A stretch of DNA of 64,000 bases. It comes from Phycisphaeraceae bacterium (GTDB taxonomy: Bacteria; Planctomycetota; Phycisphaerae; Phycisphaerales; Phycisphaeraceae). Positions 31,938 to 39,936 of the stretch are shown one piece after another; the first letter of the stretch is position 1, and each line of letters opens with the position of its first letter. The stretch lies in the NCBI GenBank assembly GCA_029260655.1, contig JAJDCU010000069.1:34852-98851 (forward strand), given 5' to 3'. The notes under the pieces are model-generated. The model was not told the origin of the DNA. It did not search any database and saw only the letters and a list, made by a program, of their open reading frames with translations. Made by a program: the position numbers and the translations under genes.

Positions 31938-32003
31938 ATGTGCCGGCACTTCCTGGATATCGCCTGGGTCAGCCTGTTCGCCGGCTTGCTGCTGATCGGA
32001 TAG
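31938..32003 (+). pseudogene. Possible remnant or micro-ORF resembling the last helix of subunit III
   Basis: A 21-codon frame (MCRHFLDIAWVSLFAGLLLIG) 28 bases after coxD. It resembles the C-terminal helix of CoxC in this window (WHLVDLIWIFLFPLLYLI): a His two places before the Asp, a Trp, and the spacing of Leu/Phe. No ribosome binding site is visible. It may be a decayed duplicate or a tiny membrane peptide. Low confidence. Confidence 0.25.
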
Positions 32004-32017
32004 CCGTGCGTTGCCGG

Positions 32018-32039
32018 GGGCCTGCGGATAATCAGGCCC
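32018..32039 (+). terminator. Hairpin at the end of the respiratory operon
   Basis: GGGCCTG (32018-32024) pairs perfectly with CAGGCCC (32033-32039) across an eight-base loop. No T run follows, so termination may need Rho or be weak. The rest of the gap to 32317 holds no gene that I can support. Confidence 0.4.
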
Positions 32040-32317
32040 GCCGCAACCTTTGATCTCACGGACGCTTACGCCATCAACCCGCGTCACAGCCTGTTTCCGG
32101 CGAAAAAACACTGGTTTTTCAGCCCCTCCCGCGGTACGATGGATGGGTCATATCAGAGGTGGGCGGAAAAACTTTCATACATCAACATCCGCCCGTGTCA
32201 TGCCCGGCAACCACCCTGCCGGCGCTGTATCGGGAAAGGAGGGCAGCGACTTAGGAACAACCCCGTCTCCGGGTGATTTCATTTCATTGTTCATACTTTT
32301 TCAGAGAGGTGAGAGTG

Positions 32318-32977
32318 ATGACGAGATCATGTCCGTGTATGCGTTTCCTGGTTTGTTCTGCTGTTGTCCTTCTGATGGGTGTGTATGCCCGGCCGGTGTC
32401 CGCGGTGTTGACGGGGGACCCGATCGTTCATGAGACGTCGTTCCCGTTCTTAAGCCCGCCGGATACCTTCACCGGGCCGGGCGTGCCGACTGCGCCGATG
32501 GCCGGTCCGTTGATCGTCGACATCAGCACGTCGACGATCGTACCCGGGGCCGAGTACTGGGTGACGTATGACTTCGGGCTGCCGGTAGGTCCTCCGCCGA
32601 CGCCGGGCCCCGGGTTTATTGAGACACACGACCTTGAGTGGGTGGGCGTGCCCGCCGCGCTGCCGCCGGTCATTAAGTTCTGGGGCATCGGTGGTGCAAT
32701 AGCGGCGTTCGCCGGCCCGTCGTTCCTGCCCGTCAGCCCGATCGACGTCGAGCCTTCGGGCGGGGGGTTCACGGTCGGGGTGTTGATCACAGACACCTTG
32801 TTGCTTGGCTCAGGTGACGGGTACCTGATCCAGATCGGCGACCCGCACGGCCCGGGGGGCGGCGCGCTGCCACCGCCGCCGGGGTACAGCTTCCTGGGTG
32901 AGATCATCATCCCCGAGCCCGCGGCCCTTAGCTTGCTGTCGGTTGGCGTGTTGGCCTTGCTGCGACGCAGGGCGTAG
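32318..32977 (+). CDS. PEP-CTERM sorting domain protein of unknown function
   Basis: A protein of 219 residues. ATG at 32318 follows GAGAGGTGAGAGTG. The signal peptide has the hydrophobic stretch MRFLVCSAVVLLMGVYARPVSA. The body is a beta-rich domain with many Pro/Gly loops (PLIVDISTSTIVPGAEYWVTYDFG and GDGYLIQIGDPHGPGG), perhaps a jelly-roll-like fold. The C-terminal tail is IIPEPAALSLLSVGVLALLRRRA, a classic PEP-CTERM. Function unknown; expected to be exported and sorted by an exosortase. Confidence 0.8.
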   Translation: MTRSCPCMRFLVCSAVVLLMGVYARPVSAVLTGDPIVHETSFPFLSPPDTFTGPGVPTAPMAGPLIVDISTSTIVPGAEYWVTYDFGLPVGPPPTPGPGFIETHDLEWVGVPAALPPVIKFWGIGGAIAAFAGPSFLPVSPIDVEPSGGGFTVGVLITDTLLLGSGDGYLIQIGDPHGPGGGALPPPPGYSFLGEIIIPEPAALSLLSVGVLALLRRRA

Positions 32978-33006
32978 CCAGATCGTTTTTTCTTCTTATA
33001 AGGAGC

Positions 33007-33038
33007 CAGGCCCTCATGCCTTTGTGTGTGGGGGCCTG
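33007..33038 (+). terminator. Possible terminator after the PEP-CTERM gene
   Basis: CAGGCCC (33007-33013) pairs with GGGCCTG (33032-33038) over an 18-base loop. A T-rich stretch (32983-32996) precedes it rather than follows it. Weak. Confidence 0.3.
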
Positions 33039-33067
33039 TTGCTTGTGTCGGCCGGTTGAGAGCCCGG

Positions 33068-33619
33068 TTACGACTTCTGTCCGTTGTCCATCGCCGCGAC
33101 CGCCTCGTCGACGGTCGATACGATCTGGTACAACGCGCGGTGTTTGGGCTTGGCGAAGTTGTTTTCTATGAAATGCTCGAACAGATCGACCAGCGGGTCG
33201 TAGAACCCGTGGCAGTTTAAGATGACGATCGGCCGGTCCTGGTATTTGAGCACTTTCAGGACGATGACCTCGGCCAGCTCTTCGAGGGTGCCGAACCCCC
33301 CGGGGAGGATGACGAAGGCGTCGCCGCGTGTGAACATGGCGGTCTTGCGCTCGCCCATCGTTTGGGTGACGATCAGTTCATCCGCCCGGTGGTAGGCGAT
33401 CTCGGCGGTCTTCAGTGATTCGGGGATCACCCCGACGACCTTGCCGCCGTGATCGTGGCAGGCGCGTGCGACCTCGCCCATGAGCCCGACGCTCCCGCCG
33501 CCGTAGATAAGCGTGTCGCCGCGTTTGCCGATCGAGGCGCCCAGCTCCTGAGCGATGTCGAAAAACCGGCGGTCGATGGCGTCACTGGACGAACAATAAA
33601 CACAGACGTTCATAGGCAT
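33068..33619 (-). CDS. LOG-family nucleotide phosphoribohydrolase-like protein
   Basis: A protein of 183 residues with the Rossmann-type LOG/TIGR00730 family signatures: YGGGSVGLMGEVA near residue 40 and LPGGFGTLEELAEV near 107, which bind and cleave nucleoside 5'-monophosphates to base plus ribose phosphate. Length is normal. Bacterial members may recycle nucleotides or have cytokinin-like activities; substrate not readable from sequence. It starts only 29 bases from the divergent 33649 gene, so the two share a promoter region. Confidence 0.88.
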   Translation of the reverse strand: MPMNVCVYCSSSDAIDRRFFDIAQELGASIGKRGDTLIYGGGSVGLMGEVARACHDHGGKVVGVIPESLKTAEIAYHRADELIVTQTMGERKTAMFTRGDAFVILPGGFGTLEELAEVIVLKVLKYQDRPIVILNCHGFYDPLVDLFEHFIENNFAKPKHRALYQIVSTVDEAVAAMDNGQKS

Positions 33620-33648
33620 GACCGGGGGTTATACCAGAGGCCGACGCA

Positions 33649-34701
33649 GTGAGCGAGACAAAGCGTAGACGACCGAGCCGTTTGCTGACGGCCCTGCTGG
33701 GGCTGGCGGCCCTGGGCCTGCTGGCGGGGAGTTCGGCTGTGTTCCTGGGCCGGTTCTACTGGGCCGTGGACCTGCTGGCTCATTTCCCGACGTACTACGC
33801 CCTTAGCTGGGCGGTGCTGGCGCTGGCCTCGCTTGGATTGAAGCGCAGGCGGCTGGCGGCCCTGGCGCTGGCGGGGGTGGTGGTGAATGTGGCGGTGATC
33901 TGGCCGGTGTTCGCGCCCCAGGCTTCGACCGCGTTGGCGTCGCCCGCCGGGCCCTCGACGACGCTGCGCCTGGCGCTGGTCAACGTGCTGCATGCCAACC
34001 GTGATCGCACGCGTGTGCTTGGGTTCCTGCGGTCGTGTGAGGCGGACATCGTCTTCGTCCAGGAGGTTGACCCCTGGTGGGATGCCACGCTGCGCGGCGC
34101 CCAGACGCCTTACCGTGTGTCGGCGTCACAGCCCAGGGAAGGCTCGTTCGGTATCGCGATGCTGGTGCGGGATGAGGATGAATCCGAAGCGGGGCCAGTG
34201 CTGACCGGGTCGCGGATCATCGAGATGGGCGACGATGCGGAGCGTCTGGCACGTCCGGCGATCGAAGCAACGCTATCCGTTGATGGCCAGGAAGTCACGG
34301 TGCTCAGCGTTCATCCCCCGCCGCCGGTATCGGCCAGGATGGCTGCGCTGCGCGACAGCGTGCTGCGCCGCGCCAAGGACTGGGCCGACAGCCAGACGAC
34401 CTCGCACATCGTGATCGGCGATCTGAACACGACGCCCTGGTCCTACGCCTTCTCGATCCTGGCCGGCGACGGGGCATTGGTCAGCACCTTGCGTGGCCGG
34501 GGCAATCAGGGCAGTTGGCCGACGACGTTGCCGATGCCTTGGCTGCTGCCGATCGATCACTGTTTACACAGCGATGATTTGGTTTGCCTGGATCGCAGCA
34601 TCGGCCCGGAACTCGGGTCGGACCATCGGCCGCTGATCGTGACGCTGACCCCTCTGCGATCAAAAGCACCCTCAACCGACGTCGTACCTCCCGATAATTA
34701 A
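33649..34701 (+). CDS. Membrane-anchored endonuclease/exonuclease/phosphatase-fold protein
   Basis: A protein of 350 residues from a GTG at 33649. Three membrane helices fill the first 90 residues (LLTALLGLAALGLLAGSSAVFL, LLAHFPTYYALSWAVLALASL, LAALALAGVVVNVAVIW). The C-terminal 250 residues form an EEP fold: LRLALVNVLHANRD, DIVFVQEVDPWW, HIVIGDLNTTPWSYAF, and the final LGSDHRPLIVTL. These give the expected metal-binding Asn, Glu, Asp-x-Asn and Asp-His residues. The substrate (nucleic acid, phosphoinositide-like or other phosphodiester) is not readable. Confidence 0.85.
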   Translation: MSETKRRRPSRLLTALLGLAALGLLAGSSAVFLGRFYWAVDLLAHFPTYYALSWAVLALASLGLKRRRLAALALAGVVVNVAVIWPVFAPQASTALASPAGPSTTLRLALVNVLHANRDRTRVLGFLRSCEADIVFVQEVDPWWDATLRGAQTPYRVSASQPREGSFGIAMLVRDEDESEAGPVLTGSRIIEMGDDAERLARPAIEATLSVDGQEVTVLSVHPPPPVSARMAALRDSVLRRAKDWADSQTTSHIVIGDLNTTPWSYAFSILAGDGALVSTLRGRGNQGSWPTTLPMPWLLPIDHCLHSDDLVCLDRSIGPELGSDHRPLIVTLTPLRSKAPSTDVVPPDN

Positions 34702-35033
34702 TGTCCTCTTCGGAGTCGGGACTTCGATATCTGGTGTGTGGAGCCCGAACTAGCGGAACCGGGTGGAAAGCTATTTATGGGCCGGGGTTACCACACTCGT
34801 GCGGATCTTGATGGAACGTTTGACTCGCATGACAAGATCGAAGGGTGTGATGGCGATCGCCTGTAATTACGAGTTAAAACCGCAAAATGCTTGATTTATA
34901 GCGAGGGCAAGTTATTCTGGATATTGAGAAAGGTGGATCACACATATCCGGTTTTGAAGTGTTGGGACTGTGTGGTGTGCGGCCGCATCATATCGAGTGG
35001 GCGGTCAATGATTTTTGGAGAGGGAGAAAGAAC
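34702..35033. other. Intergenic region with candidate promoter
   Basis: Separates the EEP-fold gene from the acidic PEP-CTERM gene. AT-rich in its second half. TTGATT at 34891-34896 and TATTCT at 34913-34918 with 16 bases between are a plausible promoter about 115 bases before the ATG. No gene or clear terminator is supported. Confidence 0.4.
34891..34918 (+). promoter_or_regulatory. Candidate sigma-70 promoter for the Asp-rich PEP-CTERM gene
   Basis: TTGATT, 16-base spacer, TATTCT; each box matches four of six consensus bases. Confidence 0.35.
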
Positions 35034-35930
35034 ATGCGAGTTATCCGTGCGCGGTCGTGGCGAGTGGGCCTTAATGACAGCGGTGTGATTGCGCCGTTGT
35101 GTATAAGCCGTCAACGTCTGTTGGCTGCCTTGGCCTCAGGTGTGTTGGCGCTTGCAGCCACAGCGTCGAGCGCGGCGGTGGTCGACATCTCCGGCGGCAA
35201 CGTCACGTTAGACCAGTTGATCGGCAACAGCTTCATCGTCGACGACAAAGAGTTTGACATCCTCGGCTTCACCACGACCGACAGCAACGTGATCCAGGCG
35301 AGCAATGTCACGGTCGCGCCATTCAACGCCGGCCTCAGCGGGATCGGGTTTGATCTCAATCCGATGGTAGGCAGCACCTCAATCGCTGATGTTTACGATG
35401 ACGATGATGAGTCTACCGATGACCCCTCCAGCGACGACTCGGGCGTCAACGCCAGTTTTTCCCTGAACTACACCGTGTCCATCCTGCCGGCCGACTTCGC
35501 CGCCGGGCTGCGGATCTCTGATGCCCACCTCACGCTCGACGCCTCCGTCATGAGCCACGGCGAGGACGACGACGACCACGACGGCGACGTAGATAGCGAT
35601 GACGACAACGGCAGCGCTAATATCACGGTTGTAGAAACCTATACAGGTGTCGGGCTCAATCAGATCCTGGCCGTTAGCCTGGACGATGATAGTAACGGCC
35701 AGTTTGACCAGAACATCTTCCTTAACAACGTCCAGTCAACGCTGGAGGTGGTTAAGGTGGTGGATCTCTTCGCGATCGGCGGGGAAAACGACGACGGCGA
35801 TCACGACGACGACGCCAGCATCGAGATCGGCTTCATCCGACAGGCCTTCAGCCAGACGATCATCCCCGAGCCGGCGTCGCTGGCGCTGTTTGGCCTTGGC
35901 GGGCTGACCGTGCTTCGCCGACGACGCTGA
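35034..35930 (+). CDS. Asp-rich PEP-CTERM secreted protein
   Basis: A protein of 298 residues. ATG at 35034 follows GGAGAGGGAGAAAG. Signal peptide ends near ATASSAA. The body has beta-type strands interrupted by three strongly acidic blocks (VYDDDDESTDDPSSDDSG, GEDDDDHDGDVDSDDDNGS and ENDDGDHDDDAS), which could bind Ca2+ or other divalent ions. The tail IIPEPASLALFGLGGLTVLRRRR is a PEP-CTERM signal. Domain family not recognised. Probably a secreted matrix or surface protein. Confidence 0.8.
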   Translation: MRVIRARSWRVGLNDSGVIAPLCISRQRLLAALASGVLALAATASSAAVVDISGGNVTLDQLIGNSFIVDDKEFDILGFTTTDSNVIQASNVTVAPFNAGLSGIGFDLNPMVGSTSIADVYDDDDESTDDPSSDDSGVNASFSLNYTVSILPADFAAGLRISDAHLTLDASVMSHGEDDDDHDGDVDSDDDNGSANITVVETYTGVGLNQILAVSLDDDSNGQFDQNIFLNNVQSTLEVVKVVDLFAIGGENDDGDHDDDASIEIGFIRQAFSQTIIPEPASLALFGLGGLTVLRRRR

Positions 35931-35963
35931 GGTTTTACGTTTTCTGACGATACAGTCGATCAG

Positions 35964-35989
35964 CCCCGGTTTTGCCGGGGTTGTTTTTT
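35964..35989 (+). terminator. Rho-independent terminator after the Asp-rich gene
   Basis: CCCCGG (35964-35969), loop TTTTG, CCGGGG (35975-35980), then TTGTTTTTT. A textbook intrinsic terminator. Confidence 0.8.
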
Positions 35990-36037
35990 CCGCCCCCGTT
36001 CCCGCCGTATCGCGGCCTGACCGGCTACAATACCACG

Positions 36038-36922
36038 ATGGCTGATTCTCACGACGACAAACGGATCACGCTGCGCGACCTGAGGCGCTGGGCCCGGGCC
36101 GGCGAGCCGTTCGCCATGCTCACCTGCTACGACGCGACCACGGCCAAGTGGCTGTACCGCGGCGGGCTTCGGACGTTCCTGGTCGGGGATACCGCGGCGC
36201 AGTTCATCCTCGGGCACGACTCGACGCTGCCGGCCCCGATGCCGTTCATGCTCGAGATCACCCGGGCCGTCCGCCGCGGCGCGCCTAAGGCGCTGATCCT
36301 CGCGGACATGCCCTTTGGCAGCTACCAGTGCGGCACCGACGAGGCGATGCGCAACGCGGTAGCGTTCATGCAGGCAGGCGGCGCGGACCTGGTGAAGCTG
36401 GAGGTCGACGAGACGCACGCGGCGCTGGTTGAGCGGATGAGCCACGCCGGGGTCCCGGTGGTGGCGCATCTGGGTTCCAGGCCCCAGCAGGTGCGGGCGA
36501 CCGGCGGGTACAAGGCGGCCGGCCGTTCGCCGCGCGAGGCGGAGCTGATCGTGGACACAGCCGAGTTGATGATCGCCCGCGGCGCGTCGGCGCTGCTGCT
36601 GGAGGCCGTGCCGGACGAGGTCTCTCAGCGTGTGGTGAAAATCGCCCGAAACCGTGATACCGGCGAACCTGTCCCGGTGATCGGATGCGGGGCGGGGCCA
36701 GCCTGCCACGGGCACGTCGTGGTGCTGCCCGATCTCTTAAAGCTTTCGGACTGGCAGCCGCCGTTCGCCCCCCCGGCGATCGACCTGGGCAGCCAGATCC
36801 AGGCGGCGGCGGCGGCGTGGGTCAAGGCGGTGGCCCGGGGCGAGTACCTGCGCGACGGCGGGGCGTACCACGTCCACAGACCCGCCAAAACCACCGAACC
36901 GCCACGGCACAGCGTCGTATAA
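36038..36922 (+). CDS. panB: 3-methyl-2-oxobutanoate hydroxymethyltransferase
   Basis: A protein of 294 residues. It transfers a one-carbon unit from methylene-tetrahydrofolate to 2-oxoisovalerate, giving ketopantoate for pantothenate and coenzyme A. Family motifs: FAMLTCYDATTAKW at the start, FLVGDTAAQFILGHDSTLP, PKALILADMPFGSYQ, DLVKLEV, HLGSRPQQV, GYKAAGR and VIGCGAGPACHGHV, all in the order seen in E. coli PanB. Start at ATG 36038. The end lies close to a htrA-type gene with no shared function; no other pan gene is nearby. Confidence 0.92.
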   Translation: MADSHDDKRITLRDLRRWARAGEPFAMLTCYDATTAKWLYRGGLRTFLVGDTAAQFILGHDSTLPAPMPFMLEITRAVRRGAPKALILADMPFGSYQCGTDEAMRNAVAFMQAGGADLVKLEVDETHAALVERMSHAGVPVVAHLGSRPQQVRATGGYKAAGRSPREAELIVDTAELMIARGASALLLEAVPDEVSQRVVKIARNRDTGEPVPVIGCGAGPACHGHVVVLPDLLKLSDWQPPFAPPAIDLGSQIQAAAAAWVKAVARGEYLRDGGAYHVHRPAKTTEPPRHSVV

Positions 36923-37037
36923 TCCAGCATGAGCGTCCTCACCGCCCTAGGTGCGGCGCAGCCCCCGAAGTGTGTTGGGAAAAGCCTGATCGTGCAGCCC
37001 AGCCGCTTGCCCTTGCATCCATCTACAGGAGTTCACG

Positions 37038-38678
37038 ATGTCTCGAATCCGCTGGTACGGCCCGACACTGGTCCTGCTGATCACCGTCCTGGTCGTCATG
37101 ATCCTGGGCCCGGGCGTGGCGCGGCAGATCGCCTACACCCAGACCCAGGCGAGGGTTAGCGCCGTCAAGAACAGCCTGTCAGAGAACCCCTTCCTGGCGG
37201 AGCTTTCCGAATCGTTCCGCAAGGTGTCCAAAGCCGTCGAGCCCAGCGTGGTGGCGATTCAGGTCTTGGCGCGGGCGGACAATGCTCAACGCGATGCGCT
37301 GCGCAGACACCTGGGGCCCGACATGGACGGGCTACTCGATCAACTTGAGGACAGGCAGGGCCGGGACGACCGCTACGACCGCTACGCGCCGCCGCAGCCG
37401 ATCGGATCGGGCTCCGGCTGGGTCTATCGACACTTCGGCGGCGACGACGGTGAAGAAGGCCGGGACTACATCATCACCAACAACCACGTTGTGCGCAACG
37501 CCGACGTGATTAAGATCCGCTTCCACGACGGCGCGGAGTACGAGGCCCGAGTCGTCTCGACCGACCCGCGGACCGACATCGCCGTGCTCGAGGTCGACGC
37601 GGCCAACCTTGTCCCCGCCTCGATCGCACAGGACGACGTGCAGCAGGGCGACATCGTCTTCGCGTTCGGGTCGCCGCTTAGCTTCGACTTCTCCATGAGC
37701 CAGGGCATTATTTCCGCCACCGGGCGCGAGCTGGGGATCATCAACGTCGAGGGCGGGGGCTACGAAAACTTCATCCAGACCGACGCGATGATCAACCCGG
37801 GCAACTCCGGCGGGCCTTTGACTAATATCTACGGCGAGGTCGTGGGGATGAACACCGCGATCGCCGCCGGCCGCGGGCCCAGGACGCCGGGCAACGGCAC
37901 CTTCGTCGGGCTTGGGTTTGCCATCCCCGCACAGATGGTCTCCGACATCGTCGACCAGATCATCGAGAACGGCTCGGTCAGACGCGGGTTCCTGGGGATC
38001 ACGTTATCCCAGGAGGATCTGGACGAGCGGATGGCGCGCTCCTTCGGCTTTGACGGCAGGGGCGTGCTGGTCAGCGAGGTCACCGCTGGCGGACCGGCCG
38101 ACCGTGCCGGGATTCAGCGCGGCGACATCATCATCCGGGTCGACGACACGTCCACCGCCACGATCGCCCGATTGCGCAACACCGTCGCCGGCTATCGCCC
38201 CGGCGCCGAGGTCCGCGTCGAGCTGTTCCGTAACGGGCAGACGTTAACCGTCACGGTGGTGCTGGACGAGTTCCCCACCAAAATGCCGGCGCGAGCGGCC
38301 GACCCGGATCAACAAAGCGACCCGGCCGATGACGCCGAGGGCATGAGCGCCCTGCGTAAGCTGGGGATCACCGGCATCCAGGACTTCACCGAGCAGACCG
38401 CCGGTCAGTTGGGCGTCGGACACATCCCGGCGGTGATGGTCACCGCGGTACGGACCCATTCGGTCGCCTGGGCCGAGGGGATGCGCCGGGGCATGCTCAT
38501 CACCGATGTGATGGGTGAGCCCGCCGCCAGCGTTGACCAGTTGATCGAGCGTGTCCAGCAGCACGACCCCAACGCAGGCATCCGCTTCAGCGTCAGCACG
38601 TGGGACCGGCGGACCCGGTCGTTCATCCCGTTCTTCAAGGTGCTTCAACTGCCGGATAACGGGTTTGATACGCCGTAG
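37038..38678 (+). CDS. HtrA/DegP-type serine protease with two PDZ domains
   Basis: A protein of 546 residues with a non-cleaved or signal-type membrane segment near the start. The trypsin-like domain has the catalytic triad His150 (NNHVV), Asp180 (RTDIAV) and Ser257 (GNSGGPL). A first PDZ (about 318-410) begins GFLGITLSQEDL, and a divergent second PDZ occupies about 435-530. A low-complexity Asp/Arg/Tyr stretch (QGRDDRYDRYAPPQ) just before the protease core may be a flexible linker. Periplasmic quality control of misfolded exported proteins; it is the kind of protein expected for a genome exporting many PEP-CTERM proteins. ATG has GGAG nearby. Confidence 0.9.
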   Translation: MSRIRWYGPTLVLLITVLVVMILGPGVARQIAYTQTQARVSAVKNSLSENPFLAELSESFRKVSKAVEPSVVAIQVLARADNAQRDALRRHLGPDMDGLLDQLEDRQGRDDRYDRYAPPQPIGSGSGWVYRHFGGDDGEEGRDYIITNNHVVRNADVIKIRFHDGAEYEARVVSTDPRTDIAVLEVDAANLVPASIAQDDVQQGDIVFAFGSPLSFDFSMSQGIISATGRELGIINVEGGGYENFIQTDAMINPGNSGGPLTNIYGEVVGMNTAIAAGRGPRTPGNGTFVGLGFAIPAQMVSDIVDQIIENGSVRRGFLGITLSQEDLDERMARSFGFDGRGVLVSEVTAGGPADRAGIQRGDIIIRVDDTSTATIARLRNTVAGYRPGAEVRVELFRNGQTLTVTVVLDEFPTKMPARAADPDQQSDPADDAEGMSALRKLGITGIQDFTEQTAGQLGVGHIPAVMVTAVRTHSVAWAEGMRRGMLITDVMGEPAASVDQLIERVQQHDPNAGIRFSVSTWDRRTRSFIPFFKVLQLPDNGFDTP

Positions 38679-38692
38679 CCGTCGCCCCTATA

Positions 38693-38724
38693 CCCCAGAC
38701 CCAAGACCCCGGACCCCAACCCCC
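38693..38724 (-). repeat. G-run cluster (quadruplex-capable) on the minus strand before the ABC gene
   Basis: Plus strand reads CCCC-AGA-CCC-AAGA-CCCC-GGA-CCCC-AA-CCCCC, so the minus strand has five runs of three to five G within 32 bases. It lies between the protease gene and the ATPase start at 38739. The motif TA(C)CCC with short spacers recurs at 51662-51685 (opposite strand). Confidence 0.5.
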
Positions 38725-38738
38725 GCTATCATGTCCGC

Positions 38739-39800
38739 ATGACCGCGACCGCCACACAGACCCCCGCGACCGCCGACGCAGACCGCGCCCAGCCGCTGCT
38801 GAGTGTCAAGGATCTCAAGACCTATTTCCCCGTCAAGCGCGGGCTGATGCGCCGACACGTCGGGAACGTCCGCGCGGTCGACGGGGTGTCCTTCGACATC
38901 GGCCAGCGTGAGACCCTTGGGCTTGTCGGGGAATCCGGCTGCGGCAAGTCCACCGTCGGCAGGAGCATCCTCCGCCTGATCCCCGCGACCAGCGGGTCCG
39001 TCACATTCGACGGCGAAGACGTCTTCGCCAAGTCCCATGCCCAGATGAAAAAGCTCCGAAGGCAGATGCAGATCATCTTCCAGGACCCCGTCGGCTCGCT
39101 GAACCCACGGATGACCGTCGGGCGGATCATCGGCGAGCCGATCATCGTCCATAAGATCGCCAAGGGCAGCGAGCTGCGCGACCGCGTCGCCACGCTGCTG
39201 AAAAAAGTCGGGCTCGAACCCGACCACGCCTTCCGTTACCCCCACGAGTTCTCCGGCGGGCAACGCCAACGCATCGGCATCGCCCGCGCGCTCGCACTTG
39301 AGCCGAAGTTCGTCGTTTGTGATGAGCCCGTCTCCGCGCTGGACGTCTCGATCCAGTCGCAGATATTAAACCTGCTCGCGGATCTTCAGGAAGACTTCGG
39401 CCTGTCGTACCTGTTCATCGCGCACAACCTCGCCGTCGTCGAACACTTCTGCGACCGTGTGGCTGTGATGTACTTAGGCAGGATCGTCGAGCTCGCCGAC
39501 CGCGACACGCTCTACCGAAACCCGCTGCACCCGTACACCCGCGCCCTGCTGAGCGCCGCGCCGACCCCCGACCCGGCCGGTAAGAAACAGCGCATCATGC
39601 TCGAAGGCGATGTCCCAAGCCCGATCCATTTCTTTAAGGACAACGGCAAACCCGCCGCCCACACAGACAAGGCCGGCCCCGACGAACACACCGAAGCCGG
39701 TGTCACCCACATCACCCGCCAAAGCCTGCTCGACCGCCCGCCTTTGCAAGAGGTCCCAAACGAGCCCGGTCACTTCGTCTCGACGCACGGATTTGAGTAG
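38739..39800 (+). CDS. Oligo/dipeptide ABC transporter ATP-binding protein (OppF/DppF type)
   Basis: A protein of 353 residues with all ABC ATPase motifs: Walker [10 protein letters not shown] (about 66-74), Q-loop region in [10 protein letters not shown], signature [15 protein letters not shown], Walker [15 protein letters not shown], and the H-loop in [11 protein letters not shown]. The C-terminal region has the oligopeptide/dipeptide C-terminal domain ([18 protein letters not shown]), which marks the OppF/DppF class. The last 60 residues are a polar, His-rich extension. No permease, OppD or binding protein is adjacent, so it is an orphan here. Only 60 bases follow the protease gene, but co-expression is not evident. 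Confidence 0.88.
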   Translation: MTATATQTPATADADRAQPLLSVKDLKTYFPVKRGLMRRHVGNVRAVDGVSFDIGQRETLGLVGESGCGKSTVGRSILRLIPATSGSVTFDGEDVFAKSHAQMKKLRRQMQIIFQDPVGSLNPRMTVGRIIGEPIIVHKIAKGSELRDRVATLLKKVGLEPDHAFRYPHEFSGGQRQRIGIARALALEPKFVVCDEPVSALDVSIQSQILNLLADLQEDFGLSYLFIAHNLAVVEHFCDRVAVMYLGRIVELADRDTLYRNPLHPYTRALLSAAPTPDPAGKKQRIMLEGDVPSPIHFFKDNGKPAAHTDKAGPDEHTEAGVTHITRQSLLDRPPLQEVPNEPGHFVSTHGFE

Positions 39801-39852
39801 CCTAAACCCGCAGGCAGGCCAACCCGATCGCGCATTTTTCACAAAGAATTCT

Positions 39853-39860
39853 CTTGCTAT
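39853..39860 (+). promoter_or_regulatory. CTTGCTAT element before a dockerin/PEP-CTERM gene
   Basis: The same octamer preceded by an A/T-rich run also stands at 54560-54567 before the other dockerin/PEP-CTERM gene. TGCTAT could be an extended -10 box. Only two copies were compared. Confidence 0.25.
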
Positions 39861-39936
39861 GCCGCCTCACGGCATGGTATCCTGCTTCTTTCAACGCCTG
39901 CCCCATCGGGCATCATTACCACTCCGGAGGCCCGTT

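Noticed and set aside
39841..39870. Sigma-54 promoter before the repeat-protein gene
   Set aside because: TTGC is present but no GG stands at the required distance upstream.
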